A stretch of 64,000 bases of DNA, from the NCBI RefSeq assembly GCF_000382265.1, contig NZ_KB907982.1, positions 1 to 64,000 of the forward strand, in the 5' to 3' direction. This document shows positions 21,536 through 30,029 of the stretch, piece by piece. The notes beneath the pieces were generated by a model. That model had not been told where the DNA came from. It saw only the letters and a program-made list of their open reading frames with translations, and ran no database searches. A program made the translations under genes and the position numbers. Each line of letters starts with the position of its first letter. Within the stretch, counting starts at the first letter, position 1. The stretch is from Yoonia vestfoldensis DSM 16212. Its GTDB lineage: Bacteria; Pseudomonadota; Alphaproteobacteria; Rhodobacterales; Rhodobacteraceae.

Positions 21536-22412
21536 TCTGCTTGCCCGGCGACCGCTGCCTGACGCCCTGGCGCAGGCCGCCCGGATCGCGACGGAGACGA
21601 TAGAGACCGGCCTGACGGGCCTTTCTGGCCCCGTGCCGGAGGCAATGATCTATGCGGCAAAGGGCGGCAAGGGTTTGCGCGCCTTTCTTGCGATCGAGAC
21701 GGCCCGTCTGCACGGAGTCTCGCCGCAGGTTGCGGCCCATGCGGCGGCGGCGATCGAATGCATTCACGCCTATTCGCTGATCCATGACGATCTGCCCTGC
21801 ATGGATGACGACGACCTGCGGCGTGGCCAGCCCACGGTGCACAAACGCTGGGACGAGGCGACCGCCGTGCTGGCGGGGGATGCCTTGCAGGCGCTGGCGT
21901 TTGAACTCTTGGGGAGGCTCGATTGCGCGGAGGCAGCCAAGGTCGATCTGGTGCTGACCCTGGCGCAGGCGGCGGGCGTGCGTGGCATGGTGGGCGGGCA
22001 GGCGGCGGATATCGCGGCGGAAACGGCGGATGTGCCGCTGACGCTGGACCAGATCATCGCCTTGCAGGCGGGTAAGACTGGCGCGTTGATGTCATGGGCC
22101 GCCCTTGTCGGGCCGCGCATGGCACGCGCGGATCAGGCCGCCTTGGGCATTTATGGCGATTGTCTGGGCCTTGCCTTCCAGATCGCCGATGATGTGCTCG
22201 ACGTGACCGGCGACGCCGCGCTTGTCGGCAAGGCCCTGGGCAAGGATGCGGCGGCGGGCAAGGCGACATTCGTGTCGCTTCTGGGGCTGGATGGGGCGAA
22301 ACGCCGCGCTGAGGATCTGGTCACGCAGGCCTGCGATGCGCTATCTGGCTATGGCGATGATGCCGAAACATTGAAGGACGCCGCGCGTTTTGTGACCGCG
22401 CGGGCGCATTAG
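21528..22412 (+). CDS. ispA: farnesyl diphosphate synthase (IspA-type prenyltransferase)
   Basis: IspA condenses IPP with DMAPP and GPP to give farnesyl diphosphate for undecaprenyl phosphate, quinone and, if present, carotenoid or hopanoid synthesis. It is 294 residues from the ATG at 21528. The first Asp-rich motif DDLPCMDDD covers residues 87-95 and the second is [13 protein letters not shown] near 219. GGKGLRAFL near 46 binds the IPP diphosphate. The start overlaps xseB and dxs follows 12 bases later. Confidence 0.94.
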
Positions 22413-22423
22413 GAAGGGTCGCC

Positions 22424-24337
22424 ATGTCGGACCAACCCAACACCCCGCTTTTGGACAATGTCCAGACCCCCGCCGATCTGAAATCCCTGTCGGATGCGCA
22501 GTTACGCAAGCTGGCCGATGAATTGCGCGCCGAGACGATTGCCGCCGTGTCCGTGACAGGCGGGCATCTGGGGGCGGGGCTTGGCGTGGTGGAGATGACC
22601 GTGGCGCTGCATGCCGTATTCGATGCGCCCAAGGACAAGATCATCTGGGATGTGTCGCACCAGTCCTATCCCCACAAGATTTTGACAGGCCGGCGCGACC
22701 GCATCCGCACAATCCGGACCGAAGGCGGGTTGTCGGGGTTCACCAAAAGGTCCGAAAGCCCCTATGACCCGTTCGGGGCCGCGCATTCCAGCACCTCGAT
22801 TTCGGCCGCCCTTGGTTTTGCCGTGGCGCGGGATCTGGGTGGCGATCCGGGCGATGCGATTGCCATCATCGGGGATGGCGCGATTTCGGCCGGTATGGCC
22901 TATGAGGCGATGAACAACGCGGGCCATCTGGGCAAGCGGCTCATCGTCATCCTCAACGACAATGAAATGTCTATCGCCCCGCCCGTGGGGGCCATGTCGT
23001 CCTATCTGTCGCAGCTTTACGCAGGTGCGCCGTTTCAGGAATTCAAGGCCGCCGCCAAGGGTGCCGTTTCGCTGCTGCCCGAACCGTTCCGCGAAGGGGC
23101 CAAGCGCGCCAAGGATGTGCTCAAGCATATGACGGTGGGCGGGACTTTGTTCGAACAGTTGGGTTTTTCCTATCTCGGCCCTATCGACGGGCATGACATG
23201 GACCAGCTTTTGTCCGTTTTGCGCACCGTCAAGGCGCGGGCCGATGGCCCGATCCTGATCCATGCGATCACGAAAAAAGGCAAGGGCTATGCACCCGCCG
23301 AACGCGCCAGCGACAAGGGGCACGCCACCGCGAAATTCGACATGGTCACGGGCAAGCAGGCGAAAGCGCCCATCAATGCGCCCAGCTATACATCCGTTTT
23401 TGCCGACAGCCTGCTGAAACATGCGAGCCTTGATCCGCGCATCTGTGCCGTGACTGCCGCCATGCCCGATGGCACTGGTCTGTCCAAATTCATGGAACGC
23501 TATGCCAGCCGTTGTTTTGACGTGGGTATCGCCGAACAGCATGCCGTGACCTTCAGTGCAGGACTGGCCGCGGGCGGGATGCGCCCGTTCTGTGCGATCT
23601 ATTCGACGTTTCTGCAACGCGGGTATGATCAGGTCGTGCATGATGTGGCGATTCAGCGTCTGCCGGTGCGTTTCGCGATCGACCGCGCAGGGCTGGTGGG
23701 TGCGGATGGTGCGACCCATGCGGGGTCGTTCGATGTGGCCTTTCTGGCCAATCTGCCCGGCTTCGTCGTCATGGCCGCCGCGGACGAGGCGGAACTGGTC
23801 CGTATGGTTGCGACCGCCGCCGTGCATGATGACGGCCCTATCGCCTTTCGCTTTCCGCGCGGTGAAGGTGAGGGCGTTGAAATCCCCGAAGACGCCGCCC
23901 CGCTCGAGATCGGCAAAGGCCGCATGATCCGCGAAGGCGCGCAGGTCGCCATCCTGTCGTTCGGCACACGCCTGTCCGAGGTGACGCGCGCCTGCGAGGC
24001 GCTGGAGGCCAAGGGCATCAAGCCGACCGTCGCCGATGCGCGTTTCGCCAAACCGCTCGACCGCGACCTGATCTTGCAACTGGCGGCGGATCACGACGCG
24101 CTGATCACCGTCGAGGAAGGCGCCGTTGGCGGTTTTGGCAGCCATGTCGCGCAATTGCTGGCGGATGAAGGCGTGTTCGACCACGGCCTGCGGTTCCGGT
24201 CGATGGTCCTGCCAGATACCTTCATCGATCAAGCCAGCCCCAAGGCGATGTATGATGTCGCGGGGATGAATGCCGCGCATATCGAGGCCAAGGTGCTGGA
24301 TGTGCTGGGCGTGGTGCGCATGGGCAAACGCGCCTGA
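22424..24337 (+). CDS. dxs: 1-deoxy-D-xylulose-5-phosphate synthase
   Basis: Dxs condenses pyruvate and glyceraldehyde 3-phosphate in the first step of the MEP isoprenoid pathway, using thiamine diphosphate. The 637-residue length is typical. Motifs are [16 protein letters not shown] near 47, the ThDP/Mg motif [18 protein letters not shown] near 147-164 with NDNEMSI, the transketolase pyrimidine-binding block [18 protein letters not shown] (catalytic Glu near 370), and [17 protein letters not shown]. It follows ispA by 11 bases, so FPP synthesis and its precursor supply are co-expressed. Confidence 0.96.
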   Translation: MSDQPNTPLLDNVQTPADLKSLSDAQLRKLADELRAETIAAVSVTGGHLGAGLGVVEMTVALHAVFDAPKDKIIWDVSHQSYPHKILTGRRDRIRTIRTEGGLSGFTKRSESPYDPFGAAHSSTSISAALGFAVARDLGGDPGDAIAIIGDGAISAGMAYEAMNNAGHLGKRLIVILNDNEMSIAPPVGAMSSYLSQLYAGAPFQEFKAAAKGAVSLLPEPFREGAKRAKDVLKHMTVGGTLFEQLGFSYLGPIDGHDMDQLLSVLRTVKARADGPILIHAITKKGKGYAPAERASDKGHATAKFDMVTGKQAKAPINAPSYTSVFADSLLKHASLDPRICAVTAAMPDGTGLSKFMERYASRCFDVGIAEQHAVTFSAGLAAGGMRPFCAIYSTFLQRGYDQVVHDVAIQRLPVRFAIDRAGLVGADGATHAGSFDVAFLANLPGFVVMAAADEAELVRMVATAAVHDDGPIAFRFPRGEGEGVEIPEDAAPLEIGKGRMIREGAQVAILSFGTRLSEVTRACEALEAKGIKPTVADARFAKPLDRDLILQLAADHDALITVEEGAVGGFGSHVAQLLADEGVFDHGLRFRSMVLPDTFIDQASPKAMYDVAGMNAAHIEAKVLDVLGVVRMGKRA

Positions 24338-24373
24338 TCCGACCACGGCGGTCCCTTCTTAATGAATCCTTGG

Positions 24374-24402
24374 CTGTCTGTGACTAGGTTGGTCACGGAC
24401 AG
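24374..24402 (+). promoter_or_regulatory. hairpin/operator-like inverted repeat before the chemoreceptor-like gene
   Basis: Eleven-base arms CTGTCTGTGAC and GTCACGGACAG (one G-T pair) flank a 7-base loop, ending 14 bases before the ATG at 24417. There is no T-run, so an operator or 5' leader structure is as likely as a dxs terminator. Confidence 0.5.
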
Positions 24403-24416
24403 GATGGGAATCAGAC

Positions 24417-25829
24417 ATGAAAGACTTGCAGCCGGACACGTCCATGCACGACATCGACGATGGGCTGATGGCCGACCTTGCGCGGCGCTTGGGGGATCTT
24501 TCGATCGATATCGCCAGCGTGTCGGGGCATGTCGACGACACGGCCAAACAGGTCGCCGACCAGTCGCGCAGGGGTGTCGAATTCGCGCAGCGTGTCGATC
24601 ACATATCCGGCAGGGCGCAATCTGTCATGACCTCGGCAGAGGCCGCGCAGGATATTTCCTCCCAAGCCGAAGCCAGCGCACAGGAAAGCGGCACGCGCCT
24701 GCATGCGATGGTGGCGGATGTGACGGCCTTGATCGATACAGTGACCCATATCGCCGATCAGTTCAGCCGCCTGCAGGACACATTGACCAGTGTGGCGCGC
24801 GTGTCCGGCGAAATCGGCGAGATTTCGCGCCAGACGAACCTTTTGTCGCTGAACGCTGCTATCGAAGCCGCGCGCGCGGGGTCACACGGGCTTGGCTTCA
24901 TGGTGCTCGCGCGCGAGGTGAAGGACCTCTCGCAGACCACGCGCGACGCGACCGAGGAAATCTCTGGCACGATTGCAGCGCTTGATCGCGAACTGGCGGG
25001 GCTGCGCGACGAAACCTCGCGCGCGCTGACACGCGCTGGCGTGGTGCGCACCCAGATCGGCGACGTCAGCAGCCTTGTCGAAAACATGCCACGCGTGATG
25101 GGCGCTGTGTCATCCGCGCAGCGCGACATCGTCGGTGCCTCGACCAGCATCGCCACCGAGATCGAGCAGATGAAATTCGGGATCGACGGTTTGGCTGGCG
25201 GGATGGCGGCATCCGACAAAAGCCTCGACAATGCGCGGCAAAAAATGCTCGACCTGACCCACAGTTCCGAGGCGCTGACCGCGATGACAGCGCGGATGGG
25301 TCTGAAAACCATCGACACGCCTTACATCAATGCCGTGCAGCAACTGGCGGAGCAGATCAGCGCACGTTTCGAGCAGGCCGTGCAAAGCGGTGAAATATCG
25401 TTTGCCGATCTCTTTGACCAGGATTACCGGCCTGTTCCCGGCAGCAATCCAGCACAGGTGGTGGCCCGCTGTGTGCGTTTTACCGACAGGGTGCTGCCAG
25501 CGTTTCAGGAACAGATGCTGGGGTTTTCAGACGATGTCGTGTTCTGTGCCGCGGTCAATACTGACGGCTATCTGCCGACGCACAACACCAAGTTCAGCCA
25601 GCCGCAACGGATCGAAGATCCCGCATGGAACGCTGCCAATTGCCGCAACCGGCGCATTTTCAATGATCGCGTCGGACTGGCCGCTGGCCGCAGCACCCGC
25701 CCGTTTTTGTTGCAGGCGTACCGCCGCGACATGGGCAACGGTACCTTCGCGATGATGAAGGATGTGTCCGCCCCGATCAAGGTCAACGGCCGCCACTGGG
25801 GCGGCATCAGGTTGGCGTATCTCGCCTGA
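24417..25829 (+). CDS. soluble methyl-accepting-chemotaxis-like protein, signalling domain first
   Basis: This 470-residue protein has no membrane segment. Residues about 20-290 are a long coiled coil with the receptor signalling tip EISRQTNLLSLNAAIEAARAG near 138-158, followed by GFMVLAREVKDLS and ATEEI. Residues about 305-470 form a separate globular domain ending in MMKDVSAPIKVNGRHWGGIR, which looks like the end of a Cache/PAS-type sensor. The domain order is thus reversed relative to classic receptors. It could signal through CheA/CheW clusters in the cytoplasm; no che or fla genes are in the window. The ATG follows a hairpin at 24374-24402. Confidence 0.85.
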   Translation: MKDLQPDTSMHDIDDGLMADLARRLGDLSIDIASVSGHVDDTAKQVADQSRRGVEFAQRVDHISGRAQSVMTSAEAAQDISSQAEASAQESGTRLHAMVADVTALIDTVTHIADQFSRLQDTLTSVARVSGEIGEISRQTNLLSLNAAIEAARAGSHGLGFMVLAREVKDLSQTTRDATEEISGTIAALDRELAGLRDETSRALTRAGVVRTQIGDVSSLVENMPRVMGAVSSAQRDIVGASTSIATEIEQMKFGIDGLAGGMAASDKSLDNARQKMLDLTHSSEALTAMTARMGLKTIDTPYINAVQQLAEQISARFEQAVQSGEISFADLFDQDYRPVPGSNPAQVVARCVRFTDRVLPAFQEQMLGFSDDVVFCAAVNTDGYLPTHNTKFSQPQRIEDPAWNAANCRNRRIFNDRVGLAAGRSTRPFLLQAYRRDMGNGTFAMMKDVSAPIKVNGRHWGGIRLAYLA

Positions 25830-26238
25830 GCGCGCCTGTGTTGCCGTCTGGCGCGTATCTGTCGAAAAGGATGAAACCACCAAACCCCGCGATGATCGCG
25901 AGCGCCAGAACCAGAGGACCGGTCACAATAACTGGCAACGCCCCATGGATGGCAAACATGCTGGACCGATAGCCGAAATTCGCAACGACTGGCGCCATGG
26001 CCGCGATCCCTTTCCAGGCATTCCGGTGGTTGTTGGCAGCCAGACGGCGGATTTTTGCGGCTTTGACGCTGGCATAGACAGGCGCGAAAGCCAGACAGAT
26101 CAGGAACCAGGTATAGGGAGCGGTCCACCAGTCATAATCGTTGACTGCCACAACCAGAAACAAAAACAGCAACAAATAGACCACTGCGACCAGCGAGAGA
26201 CCCAACGCCAAGGCCACGACCAGACCGGCCAGTATCAA
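25807..26238 (-). CDS. small multi-pass membrane protein, unknown
   Basis: A frame of 143 codons with about three or four hydrophobic segments (residues about 2-32, 40-55, 75-95 and 103-125). There is a DYDWW patch after the first segment and a basic KAAKIRRLAANNHRN loop in the middle. I do not recognise a family. The first codon of the frame is TTG at 26238; a GTG 21 bases in is the alternative, and no good ribosome-binding site helps choose. It overlaps the end of the chemoreceptor-like gene by 23 bases, tail to tail. Confidence 0.6.
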   Translation of the reverse strand: MILAGLVVALALGLSLVAVVYLLLFLFLVVAVNDYDWWTAPYTWFLICLAFAPVYASVKAAKIRRLAANNHRNAWKGIAAMAPVVANFGYRSSMFAIHGALPVIVTGPLVLALAIIAGFGGFILFDRYAPDGNTGALRRDTPT

Positions 26239-26348
26239 TCGGGCGCGTGTCGTCGCCCCGGTGTGCTCTCTCGTTTCGGCGGGGCCAGCTTAACGTACCG
26301 GCGGCCAGGGTCACCTGATTTCAGTCGCCGCCGTGACGGATAGGCCGG

Positions 26349-27161
26349 TCAGTCTTTTTGTTGTTCGGATTTAGCAGCACCTGCCGTACCACTCACCTCG
26401 TCCAGCCGTTTCTCAATCGCGGCGAGCTTGCTCAGCACTTCGTCGCGATAGGCATCTGTGGCGGCATTGCCTTCCTCGGCATGGGCGTCCTGCATGGAAT
26501 TGACGATCAGACCGACCAGCAGGTTCACCACCGCAAAGGTCGTCATCATGATGAAGGGGATGAAAAAGGCCCAGGCGTAGGGGTACACCTCCATCACCGG
26601 ACGGACGATGCCCATCGACCAGCTTTCCAGCGTCATGATCTGGAACAGCGAATAGCCCGACGCGCCCAGCGTGCCGAACCATTCGGGAAAGCTGTCGCCG
26701 AACAGTTTTGTCGCCATCACCGACCCGATGTAGAACACCAGCCCCATCAGCAGGAACACCGACCCCATGCCGGGCAGGGCGGTGACGAATCCTTCGACCA
26801 CGCGGCGCAGCGACGGCACCACCGAAATGACGCGCAGCACCCGCAGGATCCGCAGCGCGCGCAGCACCGAAAGCCCGCCACTGCCGGGCAACAGCGATAT
26901 GCCCACAATGACGAAGTCGAAGATGTTCCAGCCCCCTCGGAAGAACCGAGGTCCGTAGGCAAACAGCTTGGCCGCAAGTTCGGCAACAAAGATCGCAAGA
27001 CAGATCCGGTCAAGCAGCAGGATCAACCCGCCGGCCCGCGCCATCGCGGTGTCCGAGGTTTCAAGGCCGAGGATGATCGCGTTGAAGATGATCACGCCAA
27101 CGATGAACTGCGTCACGACCGGCCGGTCAAGAAAGGCGGATGTTCTGGTACGCAACGTCAT
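26349..27161 (-). CDS. bacterial voltage-gated sodium channel (NaChBac/NavSp type)
   Basis: This 270-residue single-repeat six-segment channel assembles as a tetramer. S4 carries arginines at every third position (Arg101, 104, 107, 110: RALRILRVLRVI). The pore has the selectivity filter TLESWSM at 177-183; TLESW is diagnostic of sodium-selective NavBac channels, and the filter with its flanks recalls NavSp from Ruegeria (Silicibacter) pomeroyi. S6 (about 196-222) is followed by an acidic neck and a C-terminal coiled coil (LSKLAAIEKRLDEV). The ATG at 27161 follows AGGGAT; the longer open frame is not used. Confidence 0.94.
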   Translation of the reverse strand: MTLRTRTSAFLDRPVVTQFIVGVIIFNAIILGLETSDTAMARAGGLILLLDRICLAIFVAELAAKLFAYGPRFFRGGWNIFDFVIVGISLLPGSGGLSVLRALRILRVLRVISVVPSLRRVVEGFVTALPGMGSVFLLMGLVFYIGSVMATKLFGDSFPEWFGTLGASGYSLFQIMTLESWSMGIVRPVMEVYPYAWAFFIPFIMMTTFAVVNLLVGLIVNSMQDAHAEEGNAATDAYRDEVLSKLAAIEKRLDEVSGTAGAAKSEQQKD

Positions 27162-27290
27162 CGGTCTATCCCTGATCAAATCTTGCCCGGATATGCGTGT
27201 TATGGCGTAAAACGGCAAGGGGCGCTGCGGGTCTCGGGGATTGCAGCGGTCCGAATTTATGACAAACGTGACGGCTGACACAGGACAAGC

Positions 27291-27947
27291 ATGACCATGA
27301 CCATCGTTTCCTTCTACCGCTGGGTCGTTTTCCTGCTGGCCGCGGGGTATTGCATCCGCACGCTGGTTTTCGGGGGCTATGATGCCTTTGGCGGGCCGTT
27401 CCGGTTTCTGACGATCTGGGCGCTGTTCATGTCGTTTTTCGCCGCGAGCCGGATGATGGCGCTGATGGAAGGACGCAGCGAAAGCCGCTGGGACGGTTTC
27501 GTGTGCATGACCGCCGTGATCAACACGATGGTGGTGATGCTGTACTGGCGGCTTTTCTTTGCTGATCCCACATCGGTGACGCCCGACGGGCAGTTGGCGG
27601 CCTGGCATCTCGAACTTTACCTGCATCTGGTCGGCCCGCTGTTGCAGGTCATCGACACGATCTTCATCCATCGCAGCTATCGGCGGTTGGGTCCGGCGCT
27701 TGCCTGGCTTGTCGGGGTGATCGTTGCTTATGTCGCATGGGCCGAATTGCTGGTCGGACCGATGAACGATACCCCTGTCGGCCGTGTCACGTCAGGCTTG
27801 CCTTACCCGTTCCTGAACAATCTGGAAGTGTCAGAACGAATGGTGTTTTACGCGACAAATCTGGCCACGGGGCTGGTGCTGCTGTTCGTCTATGCGGGTA
27901 TCGCGCTGATCGTCAGGCGTCGTCTTCCTGCGCCAGTAGCGCCCTGA
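27291..27947 (+). CDS. multi-pass membrane protein resembling AIG1/FAR-17a family
   Basis: A 218-residue protein with six likely membrane segments. It resembles the eukaryotic AIG1/ADTRP family, which are membrane threonine hydrolases of fatty-acid esters of hydroxy fatty acids. It has the FRFLTIWALF segment (Thr41 in the family LT position) and a second-half His112 in LELYLHLVGPLLQ, matching the catalytic Thr/His pattern. A GLPYPFLNNL motif near 165-174 also fits the family. Assignment rests on these patterns only. It is divergent from the sodium channel gene and overlaps the SDR gene by 35 bases at the 3' ends. The start may be the second ATG (27297). Confidence 0.75.
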   Translation: MTMTIVSFYRWVVFLLAAGYCIRTLVFGGYDAFGGPFRFLTIWALFMSFFAASRMMALMEGRSESRWDGFVCMTAVINTMVVMLYWRLFFADPTSVTPDGQLAAWHLELYLHLVGPLLQVIDTIFIHRSYRRLGPALAWLVGVIVAYVAWAELLVGPMNDTPVGRVTSGLPYPFLNNLEVSERMVFYATNLATGLVLLFVYAGIALIVRRRLPAPVAP

Positions 27948-28773
27948 GGCCTGCGCGGTAGTCGGGATAGATCAGCCGCACGCCCAGTTCGTCCTTGATC
28001 CGGTCGTTGCGGACCTTCTTGCTTTCGGCGTAAAAGCTGCGCGCCATGGGCGTCATGTCGGCGGTCGCGAAATCCTCGGTCGGGGGCAGCGGCAGGCCCA
28101 GCAGTTCGGCAGCATAGCCGATCACATCCTCGGGCGGGGCGGGGTCGTCGTCGCAGACGTTGTAGATGCCGCCGGGGTTTGGCCGCGCGATCGACGCGGC
28201 CAGCACTTGGGCGATATCGGCAACATGGGTGCGGCTGAACACCTGCCCCGGCTTGATGATTCGTCGCGCGCTGCCGTCGCGCACCTTGGCGAAAGGGCCG
28301 CGCCCGGGCCCATAGATCCCCGCCAAGCGAAAGATATGCAGCGGCAGATCGGGGATCGCAGCCCAAGCCGCCTCGGCCTCGACCCGCGCGATGCCGCGTT
28401 TCGTGGCGGGTGTCAGGGGCGTGTTTTCATCGACCCAATCGCCCTGATGGTCGCCGTATACCCCGGTTGTGGACAGATAGCCGACCCATGCGAATTGACC
28501 CGCGCGGGCTGTGATTTCGTCCTGCAATGCGGCCAGCACCGGGTCGCCGTTGTCATCGGGCGCGGCCGAGATCAACAGATGGGTCGCGGTATCAAGCGCC
28601 GGACGCATATCCGCACCGGGCCAGATGCGCGGCTCGATCCCGGCGCGCAGCAAACGCGCGGCCTTGGCATCCGACCGTGTCGTACCGATGATCCGCCAGT
28701 TTTGTGCGAGCAACAGCCGAGCCAGCGCATCCGCGCTGAAGCCGTGTCCGAATGATAAAAGCGTCTTGGTCAT
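27913..28773 (-). CDS. SDR-family NAD(P)-dependent epimerase/reductase (YeeZ-like)
   Basis: This 286-residue extended-SDR-like protein has an N-terminal dinucleotide site that is shortened and atypical (SFGHGFSADALARLL). The next landmarks are TRSDAKAARLL near 33, LSTTGVYGDHQGDWVDE near 100-116 with the catalytic-type Ser/Thr and Tyr, and FRLAGIYGPGRGP near 148. This pattern fits the YeeZ group of NAD-dependent epimerase/dehydratase-like proteins. The substrate is unknown. It is convergent with the AIG1-like gene. Confidence 0.82.
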   Translation of the reverse strand: MTKTLLSFGHGFSADALARLLLAQNWRIIGTTRSDAKAARLLRAGIEPRIWPGADMRPALDTATHLLISAAPDDNGDPVLAALQDEITARAGQFAWVGYLSTTGVYGDHQGDWVDENTPLTPATKRGIARVEAEAAWAAIPDLPLHIFRLAGIYGPGRGPFAKVRDGSARRIIKPGQVFSRTHVADIAQVLAASIARPNPGGIYNVCDDDPAPPEDVIGYAAELLGLPLPPTEDFATADMTPMARSFYAESKKVRNDRIKDELGVRLIYPDYRAGLRALLAQEDDA

Positions 28774-28852
28774 AAGGCTTGGTGCCGCAGTGCGCGGCCT
28801 TGCGCAAGGCCCTCTGACGGCGGTCGCCGCTCCGTAAAGTTTAGTTAACGAT

Positions 28853-28881
28853 TTGACAAAATCAGGATATCTGTTCCAATA
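28853..28881 (+). promoter_or_regulatory. possible sigma-70 promoter for TRAP operon
   Basis: A perfect TTGACA (28853-28858) is followed after 17-18 bases by CCAATAA, a weak -10. It lies about 90 bases upstream of the TAXI gene start, which has a strong AAGGAGAAGG site. Only the -35 is convincing. Confidence 0.4.
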
Positions 28882-28967
28882 AAGCCGACCCGGACGCTAA
28901 ACAATACGCTGATGCCGGAACATTAGGCTGCCATGAGGCAGCTGTCAGACCAAAAAAGGAGAAGGTT

Positions 28968-29933
28968 ATGAACAAGAACTGGATGGCCGCGGCCGCCGCC
29001 GCCGTTGTGATGACGGGTGGAGCGGTGCAGGCGCAGGATACTTTCATTTCCATCGGAACCGGCGGTGTGACGGGCGTCTATTATCCCGCCGGGGGCGCGA
29101 TCTGCCGCCTTGTGAATCGTGACCGTGCCGACCACGGCATCCGCTGTGGTGTGGAATCGACAGGTGGGTCGATCTTCAACATCAACGCGATCCGCGAAGG
29201 CGCGCTGGAATTCGGCGTGGCGCAGTCCGACTGGCAGTTCCATGCGTTCAACGGTACCTCGCAATTCGAGGAAACCGGTGCCTTCGACGACCTGCGCGCC
29301 GTGTTCTCGTTGCATCCCGAACCGTTCACCGTGGTGGCCCGCGCCGACGCAGGCATCACCAATTTCGAGGACCTGCAAGGCAAGCGCGTGAACATCGGCA
29401 ACCCCGGTTCCGGTCAGCGCGGCACGATGGATGTCGTGATGAACGCGCTGGGCTGGACCCTTGACGATTTCGCTGTGGCGTCCGAATTGCCGCCAGCAGA
29501 GCAGGCCGCAGCATTGTGCGACAACAACATCGACGCGATGATCTATACCGTGGGCCACCCATCCGGCGCCATTCAGGAGGCGACGACCGCCTGCGACACC
29601 GTGCTGGTCAACGTCACTGGCGAGGCGATTGACGCGCTGATCGCTGACAACCCCTATTACCGCGTTGCGACCATTCCCGGTGGGATGTACCGCGGGACCG
29701 ATGCCGATGTGACCACCTTTGGTGTGGGGGCGACATTCGTCACCTCTGCAACCGTGCCTGATGATATCGTCTACGAGGTTACCGAGGCAGTCTTTGGAAG
29801 CCTGGATCAGTTCCGCGAACTGCACCCTGCATTGGCCGCGCTTCAAGCGTCCGAGATGGTCAATGACGGCAATTCCGCACCCCTGCACGAGGGCGCTGCG
29901 CGCTATTACCGCGAAGCTGGTCTGCTGGAGTAA
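28968..29933 (+). CDS. TAXI-family TRAP transporter substrate-binding protein
   Basis: This 321-residue periplasmic binding protein has a signal peptide (cleavage after VQAQ, about residue 23). The mature start FISIGTGGVTGVYYPAGGAIC is the TAXI signature. Later blocks are ESTGGSIFNINAIREG, FSLHPEPFTVVAR, KRVNIGNPGSGQRGTM and MIYTVGHPSGAIQE. TAXI proteins deliver mostly organic acids (glutamate or dicarboxylates in known cases) to a fused TRAP permease, which follows. The ligand is unknown. Confidence 0.93.
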   Translation: MNKNWMAAAAAAVVMTGGAVQAQDTFISIGTGGVTGVYYPAGGAICRLVNRDRADHGIRCGVESTGGSIFNINAIREGALEFGVAQSDWQFHAFNGTSQFEETGAFDDLRAVFSLHPEPFTVVARADAGITNFEDLQGKRVNIGNPGSGQRGTMDVVMNALGWTLDDFAVASELPPAEQAAALCDNNIDAMIYTVGHPSGAIQEATTACDTVLVNVTGEAIDALIADNPYYRVATIPGGMYRGTDADVTTFGVGATFVTSATVPDDIVYEVTEAVFGSLDQFRELHPALAALQASEMVNDGNSAPLHEGAARYYREAGLLE

Positions 29934-29944
29934 TCCGGTATTTT

Positions 29945-29972
29945 ACCCGCCGGCCTGTGACGGTCGTCGGGT
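29945..29972 (+). terminator. hairpin between TAXI binding protein and permease genes
   Basis: Imperfect 11-base arms ACCCGCCGGCC/GGTCGTCGGGT enclose a 6-base loop, 11 bases after the binding-protein stop. Such structures often lower distal expression or protect the upstream mRNA, giving more binding protein than permease. Confidence 0.45.
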
Positions 29973-30029
29973 ATCTTGCCTATGTGCCGATCTGGCGCTT
30001 TGACAAAGAAGAATGACAAGGGGTCCGGC

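Noticed and set aside
22502-24346. 614-codon minus frame opposite dxs
   Set aside because: dxs is unambiguous; the antisense translation is His/Arg-rich without family features.
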